Below are positions 53,817 to 61,240 of a stretch of 64,000 nt of DNA, piece by piece. Positions within the stretch are counted from its first letter, which is position 1, and the number at the start of each line of letters is the position of its first letter. Under the pieces are notes generated by a model. It worked only from the letters and a program-made list of their open reading frames with translations, did no database searches and had not been told where the DNA came from. A program made the translations under genes and the position numbers. The stretch lies in contig NZ_BIMF01000002.1 of the NCBI RefSeq assembly GCF_004000945.1, forward strand, positions 310,001 through 374,000, in the 5' to 3' direction. Source of the stretch: Paenibacillus lautus NBRC 15380. GTDB taxonomy: Bacteria > Bacillota > Bacilli > Paenibacillales > Paenibacillaceae.

Positions 53817-54863
53817 ATGCCCTTGCCTGTGTATCGCGTTACTATCAAAGACAAGGATTATGAACAGTTAAAAAGCAATATTTGGTCAAATCATTTTGTG
53901 CCTGCACAGCTGGTTAGCGGGGGAAAAAGAATACCGATACGTATTCGCTATCGCGGAGGGCATACACGTGAATACCCGAAAAAATCCTATGAAATTAAAA
54001 CCTCAAAATATACCTACCACTTCAATGCCGAATATGATGACCCTTCCATGATTCGAAACGCCCTCTCCTTTCAATTTTTCAATTCGATCCATGTGCCAAG
54101 CCCGTCGACCCGCCACTGTGTGCTGCATCTGAATAATGAGAATCTGGGGGTCTACCTTAATATTGAGGCAGTCAAGACTCCCTTTTTTCGTAAGCGGGGA
54201 ATTCCCGTGCGCAGCATTATTTATGCCGTTAACGACAATGCCGATTTTACGGATAAGCGTTCATCCGGTAAATCCTCCTTCTCAGGTTATAACCTGATCA
54301 AAGGTTCCGAGCGCGATCGCGTGAAGCTGTCCAACTTCGTACAGCAGATTCATCTTAAAGCGGGTGCCGAATTGCAGCAGTATCTCCGTAAGCACCTGGA
54401 CATCGAAAATTATTTGCGGTGGTTATGCGGCGCGGTATTAACCGGGAATTACGATGGCTTTAATCAGAACTACACTTTGTTTGAGCATGGAAAAACTCGA
54501 ACGTACCGCATGATCCCGTGGGACTACGAGGGAACCTGGGGAAGGAATTGCTATGGAAAATTAGTAGATTCTGACCTTGTGAAAATTCAAGGTTATAATA
54601 AGCTGACCGAGAAAATATTATCCTTCCGTCCGCACAGGCAGAGGTATAAAGCTCTCCTGTCAGGGTTTCTTGAGTCGGTATTCACTGTGAGGCGCCAACT
54701 GCCCATCGTATACAAAATGCACAATGCGATTGCGGACCATGTCTATAAGGACCCTAATCATAAGTGGAGCGACAAGGTGTTTGACTCCGAGCCGGATACG
54801 ATACGTAAATATATTGATCAGAGAAGACAGGACATCATGAATCAATTGGGCAGTTTGGATTAA
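53817..54863 (+). CDS. cotH: CotH family spore coat protein kinase
   Basis: The 348-residue protein matches the CotH family: N-terminal strand region with RIRYRGGHTREYPKKSYEIK, LGVYLNIEAV, GNYDGFNQNYTLF (conserved Asp and Asn of the active site) and MIPWDYEGTWGRN. B. subtilis CotH is an atypical protein kinase that phosphorylates CotB and CotG on their Ser-rich tails. AAGGAGGT lies 7 bases before the ATG. It is divergent from the CotB-like gene; both probably respond to late mother-cell sigma factors, although no clear SigK or SigE promoter could be assigned. Confidence 0.88.
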   Translation: MPLPVYRVTIKDKDYEQLKSNIWSNHFVPAQLVSGGKRIPIRIRYRGGHTREYPKKSYEIKTSKYTYHFNAEYDDPSMIRNALSFQFFNSIHVPSPSTRHCVLHLNNENLGVYLNIEAVKTPFFRKRGIPVRSIIYAVNDNADFTDKRSSGKSSFSGYNLIKGSERDRVKLSNFVQQIHLKAGAELQQYLRKHLDIENYLRWLCGAVLTGNYDGFNQNYTLFEHGKTRTYRMIPWDYEGTWGRNCYGKLVDSDLVKIQGYNKLTEKILSFRPHRQRYKALLSGFLESVFTVRRQLPIVYKMHNAIADHVYKDPNHKWSDKVFDSEPDTIRKYIDQRRQDIMNQLGSLD

Positions 54864-54874
54864 ACGTCAAAAAA

Positions 54875-54973
54875 CAAGGCTGCCTTAATGATGTATTATC
54901 CCCTCCAAGTAAACGGTAGTGCGCTTCTTCGCACTGCCTACTTAAGGGCTAATAGCATTTCTCGGCAGCCTTG
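54875..54973 (-). repeat. 99-base near-complete hairpin between cotH and the DUF899 gene
   Basis: CAAGGCTGCC (54875-54884) pairs with GGCAGCCTTG (54964-54973). Nested pairs follow: AATG/CATT, TATTA/TAATA, CCCT/AGGG, AAGTA/TACTT and GGTAGTGCG/CGCACTGCC around the loop CTTCTT (54924-54929). Almost the whole element folds into one long stem. On the minus strand it is followed by TTTTTTG and sits 49 bases after the DUF899 stop, so it can act as a terminator, but its length suggests a mobile palindromic repeat (MITE-like) or a structured RNA. Confidence 0.7.
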
Positions 54974-55021
54974 CAGCGGTCTTATCGTTCAGTATCCTGC
55001 TCCTTTTATGATTTAAGGCCA

Positions 55022-55738
55022 CTATCCGTGGTATGCAGAATAGGTGTGAAAGACTCGATCGCCGATCCGGAGAAACCAGCTTCTTCCCGGCAGCTCAATC
55101 GACTGCTTGCCTTCAAAGTCTAGTGGATTACCTGCCTGCTCATACTCCGCTTTGGTGCGGTAATTATATTCTACAGGAGTCACGGCCTCATCCAGCGTAA
55201 CGTGGAAATCGTAGTTGAAATCACTGCCATACGAAGAGTACCAAGGGAAGCTCCAGCCCTTCCGCTCTTTGTATGCCTCGATCTTAGCCAGTGGTGCACG
55301 GGAGATGTATACAAAAGAGGTGTCACGGTCATGCATTAACTTCAGGTGATCATCCGAAATCTCGGCTGCACCGGCTGAGCAGCCTGGACAACCCTGTTCC
55401 CAGTCCGGGTCAAACATGAAGTGCCCGACGATGAGTTGACTTCGACCGTCAAACAAGTCCAGCAGTCTTGCCTTGCCGTCCGGACCTTCGAAGACGTAAT
55501 CCTTATCCATCTCGACCATTGGCAGGGTTCTTCGTTCAACCAGCATCGCATCCGGTTCATGGGTAACTTCGTTCTCTTTGGCTAACAATTCCTTACGAGC
55601 CATGAGCCACTCGTCCCGAGTCACGATTTTGGGAGATTCCTCCCCAGTCTCTTTGGCCATCAGCTCCTTACGATCGAATAGCCACTCATCCGGAGATAGG
55701 ACTTTTGGAAGCTGCGAATGATTTTCTCCATTTTTCAT
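55022..55738 (-). CDS. DUF899 family protein with duplicated N-terminal helix
   Basis: The 238-residue protein belongs to DUF899, a thioredoxin-fold group of unknown function; DKDYVFEGPDGKARLLDLFDGRSQLIVGHFMF and CPGCSA are typical. The family's usual start, EWLxARKxLLAKE, is present twice: SPDEWLFDRKELMAKE (about 15-30) and TRDEWLMARKELLAKE (about 39-55). The C-terminus ends at FHTYSAYHG, before the usual RGLDLL...YLDLTP, so it may be shortened. GAGAATTTC lies before the ATG, with AGGAG at about 5 bases. It points toward the hairpin at 54875. Confidence 0.8.
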   Translation of the reverse strand: MKNGENHSQLPKVLSPDEWLFDRKELMAKETGEESPKIVTRDEWLMARKELLAKENEVTHEPDAMLVERRTLPMVEMDKDYVFEGPDGKARLLDLFDGRSQLIVGHFMFDPDWEQGCPGCSAGAAEISDDHLKLMHDRDTSFVYISRAPLAKIEAYKERKGWSFPWYSSYGSDFNYDFHVTLDEAVTPVEYNYRTKAEYEQAGNPLDFEGKQSIELPGRSWFLRIGDRVFHTYSAYHG

Positions 55739-55872
55739 AATGAAATTCTCCTTTCATGTATTTTCTTAAGTTTATCTCTCATGGCAGCTAAGGATTTCTT
55801 CTCAATTGCTCAAATATCAAGAATTATAGCTTTGCCCTTTCAGCAAAACCTTCTTTTTGGATATATAAAAAT

Positions 55873-55898
55873 AAAGAAGCCTGATTTCAGGCTTCTTT
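55873..55898 (-). terminator. Terminator after the DUF2512 gene
   Basis: AAAGAAGCCTGA and TCAGGCTTCTTT form a perfect 12-bp stem with a 2-base loop, followed on the minus strand by ATTTTTAT. Confidence 0.88.
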
Positions 55899-55943
55899 AC
55901 GGATCGCGCGTTATGTGTTTGTTACATATATTCCATTCTCGTT

Positions 55944-56294
55944 TTACGAGGCCCGCTGTCTTTTTTTAAACAGATTCTCGCCCCTAAGCCACATATGATA
56001 TAAATACTCAAAGCTTCCTGCAAGTACCGCGATTAGCAGAACCTCCGAGAAATTAAGGGTCCAGTTCGCAACACCGCCAATGATCCACAGCATAACAAAT
56101 ACCAAGCCGGCATCCGCGATCGTAGCCATCATATTGCTGGTGCGGGGCAGAATATATAAATCCCCCACCAAATAAGCAACGATGCCAATTCCTAATGCCG
56201 TCAATATAGCCCCTGTGAACGAAGCATCGGTAAGCGCAACAAGCAGTGCCGTAATCAAAACTCCATGCACCAATAACTTAACAAGCAGTTTCAT
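55944..56294 (-). CDS. DUF2512 (YndM-like) membrane protein
   Basis: The 116-residue protein has four hydrophobic segments (LLVHGVLITALLVAL, ILTALGIGIVAYLVG, AGLVFVMLWIIGG, EVLLIAVLAGSFEYLYH) and a basic end (LFKKRQRAS), matching the DUF2512 family of four-helix membrane proteins common in Bacilli. Function unknown. AAGGAG lies just upstream of the ATG. Confidence 0.82.
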   Translation of the reverse strand: MKLLVKLLVHGVLITALLVALTDASFTGAILTALGIGIVAYLVGDLYILPRTSNMMATIADAGLVFVMLWIIGGVANWTLNFSEVLLIAVLAGSFEYLYHMWLRGENLFKKRQRAS

Positions 56295-56397
56295 AAGCTA
56301 TACACTCCTTTTCACGGTAGTGTTACCTGCTTGCATCATTATTACTCCTGAACATGGTCCCTAACCGTCGGAAAACCATCATGGATATCGGACGTTT

Positions 56398-57819
56398 CTA
56401 AGTACGCCCCAGTTTGATTTCCATAACCGTGCCTTGATCAACTTTGCTATGAACCTGAATATGTCCTCCATGCGCGATAACAATGTCATGCGTAATGGCC
56501 ATGCCAAGACCTGACCCTTTATGGAGTTCTCCCGTATTGGTCCCACGATAATAGCGGTCGAAGATCCTTCCGAGCTCCTCCTGCTTAATGCCTTTTCCGT
56601 TATCCTCCACACGAATCAGGATCTGCTCTTCATTCTTCTCGACTTGGACCTTGATCGAAATATCCTCGCGGTTATGAACAATCGCATTATAGATCAGATT
56701 GCTGATTGCTCTGCGTATCAGAATATCGTCAACCTCGATTTTAATGACCTCATGACTGCTCCTAAAATCAATGTCCCGGTTGGCGTAGCTGGGGTCATTG
56801 AGGGTATCGATCACGACATTGCGTACCAGGCTTACGATATTTACATTTTTCTTATTCAACGTCAGCTCTTTATTCCTCAAGCGGGTCGACAGATTCAAGT
56901 CCTCGATCACGTCTCTCAAATATTTGGACTTTCCTTCGATGATCCCGGCATAATCCCGTATTTCATCCATGGAGAACTGATATTCCGTGTCCTTTATCAT
57001 CTCCGCATAGCCTTGAATCGAAGCAAGAGGCGTTTTGATATCATGTGAGATATTGCCAATCCATTCTTCCTTCATCGCATCCAATTTCTTTCTTTCCTTC
57101 TCGCTTGATTTCAGCTCTTGGGACAAAAGATTGATATTGGCGAACACGTCCTTATATATCCCCTTTGGTTGATGATAGACGTTATAATCACGCCCAGCCA
57201 AACGCTTAATGCTGTCGATTAATATAAACATGGGTTTGGTCAGCCGCTTGCTAAAGATATAAGCGATACATAAGGCGATGAATCCGTCAACAATGATAAT
57301 GGACACACTAAAGACCTTGAACGTCTGCGCGAAGTTCCGTGAATCGATGGTTAACACTTGCCGCTCCAGGTATGGGGTCGTAAATCCAACCAAGTAACTG
57401 TAACGATGTTCGAAGGCTGTCTTTTCGCCAATAAAGACGGTGGAAAGGACTTCCTTCTCGACATACTTATATATCTGTACAATATCGATGGGGGCGTACT
57501 TTGTTTTGGCCTCTTCCGGAGCAAGATAGCGGAAGATTTCCTTACCATCCTCATCCAGAATTTGAACCCATGCCTGATTCTTCTCCAGAATCTCCTTGCC
57601 CTTCTCGCTTATGGTAGCTCCCGATTCCGATATTACGATATATTCCTGAAAGGATCGGGATATCGACTCTGCTGAGGTTTGCCTATTTAGGAGTGGGAGA
57701 TCCTCATTTACCGCTTGTAGAATGAATAGTCCGATAATCACCACGATGTTCATAATAATAACGATGACGACGATAAGAACCACGGAGACCAGATACCTGC
57801 CGGTCAGCTTCCACTTCAT
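56398..57819 (-). CDS. Sensor histidine kinase with extracellular domain
   Basis: The 473-residue kinase has two membrane segments (about 10-35 and 168-190) around an extracellular domain of about 130 residues, then a short linker and HisKA with phospho-acceptor H259 in NISHDIKTPLAS, and an ATPase domain with NLIYNAIVHN, DNGKGIK and KGSGLGMAIT. BceS-type kinases of peptide-resistance loci have almost no extracellular loop, so this sensor is of a different type although it sits next to a BceAB-like transporter. It lies 3 bases after the regulator stop. Confidence 0.9.
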   Translation of the reverse strand: MKWKLTGRYLVSVVLIVVIVIIMNIVVIIGLFILQAVNEDLPLLNRQTSAESISRSFQEYIVISESGATISEKGKEILEKNQAWVQILDEDGKEIFRYLAPEEAKTKYAPIDIVQIYKYVEKEVLSTVFIGEKTAFEHRYSYLVGFTTPYLERQVLTIDSRNFAQTFKVFSVSIIIVDGFIALCIAYIFSKRLTKPMFILIDSIKRLAGRDYNVYHQPKGIYKDVFANINLLSQELKSSEKERKKLDAMKEEWIGNISHDIKTPLASIQGYAEMIKDTEYQFSMDEIRDYAGIIEGKSKYLRDVIEDLNLSTRLRNKELTLNKKNVNIVSLVRNVVIDTLNDPSYANRDIDFRSSHEVIKIEVDDILIRRAISNLIYNAIVHNREDISIKVQVEKNEEQILIRVEDNGKGIKQEELGRIFDRYYRGTNTGELHKGSGLGMAITHDIVIAHGGHIQVHSKVDQGTVMEIKLGRT

Positions 57820-57822
57820 CCC

Positions 57823-58530
57823 TTATTCATCCTCTACAACAAGCTTATACCCAAGGCCTTTTACCGTGAGCAGATAGCGGGGATTGGAAGGGTCCTCTTC
57901 TATTTTCTCCCGCAGCCTCCGGATGTGAACCATCACGGTATTATCAAAACCGAAGAATTCCTCACCCCATACCTGATCATATAAACTTTCCTTGCTGATG
58001 ATCTGGCCCGGATGTTTAAGCAGCAGCGTAAGCAGCCCCAGCTCTTTCGGTTTCAGTGGAATGACCTTCCCGCTCTTCTTCAGCTCCACCTTGTTTTCAT
58101 CTAATTCAAAGGGGCCTTTCTTAATTACGCGATTCGGTTTGTCCTCATGCTCAGAAACATCCGGTCTCCGAAACCGGGCTTTGATCCGGTAAGCCACTTC
58201 CTTCGGACTAAATGGCTTGGTAATGTAGTCGTCGCCGCCGATGGCGAAACCCAGGATTTTATCAATCTCTTCTGTCTTCGCCGATAAGAAGAATATCGGA
58301 ACATTGGAGACGCTTCGGATTTTCTTGCACACTTCGTATCCTTCTCCGTCCGGAAGCATGATATCCAGAATGACAAGATCGGGCTGCCATTTCTGGAATT
58401 CAAGCCAGGCTGCTTCCGCTGTTGCTGCGGTATACACCTGATCAATGCCTTCCTTGATCAGTACGGTTTGAAGAAGCCTGACAATATCCGCCTCATCATC
58501 AACGACAAGTACCTTTTGATCAAACGCCAA
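57823..58530 (-). CDS. OmpR-family response regulator
   Basis: The 235-residue protein has a receiver domain with D11/D12, phospho-acceptor D56 in LVILDIMLPDGEG and K in DYITKPFSP, and a winged-helix output domain ending in GLGYKLV. It precedes its kinase gene by 3 bases, the usual order. It probably controls the ABC transporter, YxeA and peptidase genes upstream on the same strand. Confidence 0.92.
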   Translation of the reverse strand: MAFDQKVLVVDDEADIVRLLQTVLIKEGIDQVYTAATAEAAWLEFQKWQPDLVILDIMLPDGEGYEVCKKIRSVSNVPIFFLSAKTEEIDKILGFAIGGDDYITKPFSPKEVAYRIKARFRRPDVSEHEDKPNRVIKKGPFELDENKVELKKSGKVIPLKPKELGLLTLLLKHPGQIISKESLYDQVWGEEFFGFDNTVMVHIRRLREKIEEDPSNPRYLLTVKGLGYKLVVEDE

Positions 58531-58621
58531 ATTCGTTCACCCCCTGTTATAACCAACATTTTTCCCACCTGCCAAGCTGCTATTCAACAGCGTTTGGAGA
58601 CTCGAGAAGGGAACCTCAAGC

Positions 58622-60826
58622 TTACTCCTCCGCAAAAAACTTCGACAGCGGATTCTCCTCTAGTTTATCTAACACCACCTTGCCATTCTTGTCCAACACA
58701 TAGTACTGATAAAATGCGCTCGTGAATCCGAGAGATTCCTGCATGTTCGCCATGTACGTCTCCAAGGCCTCGTCTGTTACATGATCTCCATTCCAGAAAT
58801 AGTGCAGCATTAGGCGATTTTGATTGAATGGATGCTTGATCGCATACGCCCCGGAAGCACTCGGTTGATTCATGGTATCCTTCCAGGCAAAGCCCATTTT
58901 GTTCGCCCGCTCGATAATACCGGATTTCAGCGCCTGCACTACCCCGTTCGATTTTCCGTTGCCAATCACGATCAGATTGCTTGTCCCCAGTTCCTTCTTT
59001 AATTTCTTTTTCAATACCTGACGATCCCGAATAACGTCATATTTCACTCCGCTGATATCCAGAAGCATCGTGAGCTGGTTCACCATGGCTTCTTGCTGCT
59101 TGCGTGTTTGAGTGCTTACTTGATCGCTCAGAACGATCGATAACGGCTCTCCTTGAAGGGCCTTCTCCATGATGCGGCTCATCGTTTCGTAGGGCAAGCC
59201 TGGAATTTGGGTTAAGGCTGATTGATACAGCAATTGAAACTGATCATGCAAATATGCGGTTTTTTCTTCGTCCGACAGTTGGTATTCAGGCTTAAGAACA
59301 AAACCCGGTTGATATAGGGCCGTGGCCATTTCGTTTCGCGCCTCTTTTCCGAGCACGTCTTCAATCGTTTGGAGAAGTCCCTCCATTGTGGCATTTTTAT
59401 ATACATAACGTTTGAAATATTCCCTCATAAAGTGGTCAAACTTCTCTTCCCCAACGGACCGGTACAATTGGTATAACGCTTGGCGACCTTTTTCGTAATA
59501 AACCGGACTAGCCAAGTCCCCCACCTCGTCATTGGTCGATGCAATGGCAAGTTCCATCTTGGAATCGTCAAATTGAATGGATTTAAAACCATTCAGCTTA
59601 TCCCCCTGCTTCTCCGCAAAATACACCTTGGAAAAATCGGCAAAACCTTCGTCCAGGAACGATTCCTTCTCCGAATCGTTCCCGATCAGAGCGTGGAACC
59701 ACTGATGAGCGATTTCATGAATGAATACCGTGTCCTGCGCCGGATCGGCCTGGCTCTGTATCTGTCCCATTTGGATGACCCGCGAATATTCGATAGCCAC
59801 GCCCTCGACGTACGACTCGACGATTCGGAATTCCGGATAAGGATAAGCACCGTATTTATCACCAAAAAATTCGATCGCTTTAAATGCCTGATCGATATAC
59901 CGATCCATGACCTGTTTCTTTCCCGGTTCGTTATCAAAATAAAAATATTCGATCGTCAAGCCGTCGCGGGTAACGCTGTTTACTTTGAAATTGGGACTGG
60001 CAAAGAATACGAATTCCCTTGTATTGTTGGCAACAGCGGAAACGACCTTGCGGCCGGATTCCACGTCATTCCGTGTCGTTATCGTGCCTGGCATCGCCAC
60101 CTGATAAGCGTCGGGCATGTTGAACTCTACTTCATAATCTGCGGAAGCATAATAATCCGTTTCGAATGATGGACTGTAAGGGCTTGTATTCCATTGATGC
60201 TTCTCTTCATCATAGACCGACATGACCGGAAACCAGTGAGCGCCATTTACAATATCTTGATAATACGATAATCGCTGCGAACCATACGGAATGTTCAGAG
60301 AGAAGTCCATATGTACCGTTATCGCTGCGCCCGGTTGTATGGGCTCCTTCAATCGAATAGTCAAAGCCTGATCTTCATTATGGAAATCAAGTGCTTGGCC
60401 GTTTGCGTTCACTCCTTGAATATCAATACCTCCAAGAAAATCTTCCGGCTTCTTATCCGGATGGTTCTTGCTGATTTCTTCGTTTGATCGTTTAAACATG
60501 GACGTCTGTGTCGATTTTGAACGGTTCGCATCCGCATAGGTGTGGAATACCAGTTGATTCAACGTATCCTGACTGGTGTTTCGATAGGTAACCATGCTGC
60601 TTCCCTGTATGGTCATGTCCTTCTCGTTCAGTCTCGCCTGAATATGATATTGAATCGGTGCATGCGCTTCATCGCTCTCTGAAATTTGTGAAATTGCAGT
60701 AGGGGAATTAGCTTTTGCCGCTGCACTACCCGCGCTGATGAGCGGGCATGCAGTCAATGTCAATGCAAGTGAGCCGATGATAACCTTTTTCGATAGAATC
60801 GTCGTTCTTTCTTTAACATGAGTCAC
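58622..60826 (-). CDS. Lipoprotein-type M1 family metallopeptidase
   Basis: The 734-residue protein has an export signal with a lipobox-like LTAC (C27), suggesting a lipid-anchored protein on the outer membrane face. The N-terminal beta domain (about 55-285) and the catalytic domain follow, with zinc motif H370EIAHQWFH and third ligand E393 in LDEGFADF. The exopeptidase motif GxMEN appears as GVAIE(Y). The gene lies between yxeA and the regulator gene, within a locus for peptide-antibiotic response. It could degrade peptides at the surface. M1 enzymes are aminopeptidases; cleavage of antimicrobial peptides is inference. Confidence 0.88.
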   Translation of the reverse strand: MTHVKERTTILSKKVIIGSLALTLTACPLISAGSAAAKANSPTAISQISESDEAHAPIQYHIQARLNEKDMTIQGSSMVTYRNTSQDTLNQLVFHTYADANRSKSTQTSMFKRSNEEISKNHPDKKPEDFLGGIDIQGVNANGQALDFHNEDQALTIRLKEPIQPGAAITVHMDFSLNIPYGSQRLSYYQDIVNGAHWFPVMSVYDEEKHQWNTSPYSPSFETDYYASADYEVEFNMPDAYQVAMPGTITTRNDVESGRKVVSAVANNTREFVFFASPNFKVNSVTRDGLTIEYFYFDNEPGKKQVMDRYIDQAFKAIEFFGDKYGAYPYPEFRIVESYVEGVAIEYSRVIQMGQIQSQADPAQDTVFIHEIAHQWFHALIGNDSEKESFLDEGFADFSKVYFAEKQGDKLNGFKSIQFDDSKMELAIASTNDEVGDLASPVYYEKGRQALYQLYRSVGEEKFDHFMREYFKRYVYKNATMEGLLQTIEDVLGKEARNEMATALYQPGFVLKPEYQLSDEEKTAYLHDQFQLLYQSALTQIPGLPYETMSRIMEKALQGEPLSIVLSDQVSTQTRKQQEAMVNQLTMLLDISGVKYDVIRDRQVLKKKLKKELGTSNLIVIGNGKSNGVVQALKSGIIERANKMGFAWKDTMNQPSASGAYAIKHPFNQNRLMLHYFWNGDHVTDEALETYMANMQESLGFTSAFYQYYVLDKNGKVVLDKLEENPLSKFFAEE

Positions 60827-60852
60827 GTTATTCTCTCCCTCTGATATCGTCC

Positions 60853-61218
60853 TTATTTTCCTAACGTTTCGAGCTTTACTTTGGCTTGTTCCGGAAGCTT
60901 GTTTGCCTGTACCTCTTGATAGGAGCTGACACCCTTTTCTTTGACGTATAAACGCAGGTACGCTTCCTTCCGCAGTTCTTTGTTCGCCGTAAAGGTCAAC
61001 GTCTTCGCTTTCCCTTCTTTGTTGAATCCCTCCAAGGTGTACTCATAGTAGATGTACTTCTCCCCGTTATCCGCTTTGTCTTCCACTTTGGTTCCATCTT
61101 GAATTTGCACATAATATGAATCTGTCCCGAAGCGGTTAATGTTCACATTTTGAATAAATACAACAAATCCAATGAGGATGGCGACAAGAATGCCGCCGAA
61201 GATCATCGTTTTTTTCAT
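60853..61218 (-). CDS. yxeA: YxeA family protein (DUF1093)
   Basis: The 121-residue protein has one N-terminal membrane segment (about 4-22) and an exported beta-rich domain with YYVQIQDGTKVEDK and YYEYTLEGFNKEGKAKTLTF, typical of YxeA. In B. subtilis yxeA ends the yxdJKLM-yxeA locus. The role is unknown, but it is linked to ABC transporters of the Bce type. It starts 22 bases after the permease stop and precedes the peptidase gene by 26 bases. Confidence 0.88.
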   Translation of the reverse strand: MKKTMIFGGILVAILIGFVVFIQNVNINRFGTDSYYVQIQDGTKVEDKADNGEKYIYYEYTLEGFNKEGKAKTLTFTANKELRKEAYLRLYVKEKGVSSYQEVQANKLPEQAKVKLETLGK

Positions 61219-61240
61219 GACTCTACTCCTTTGTGGTAGT

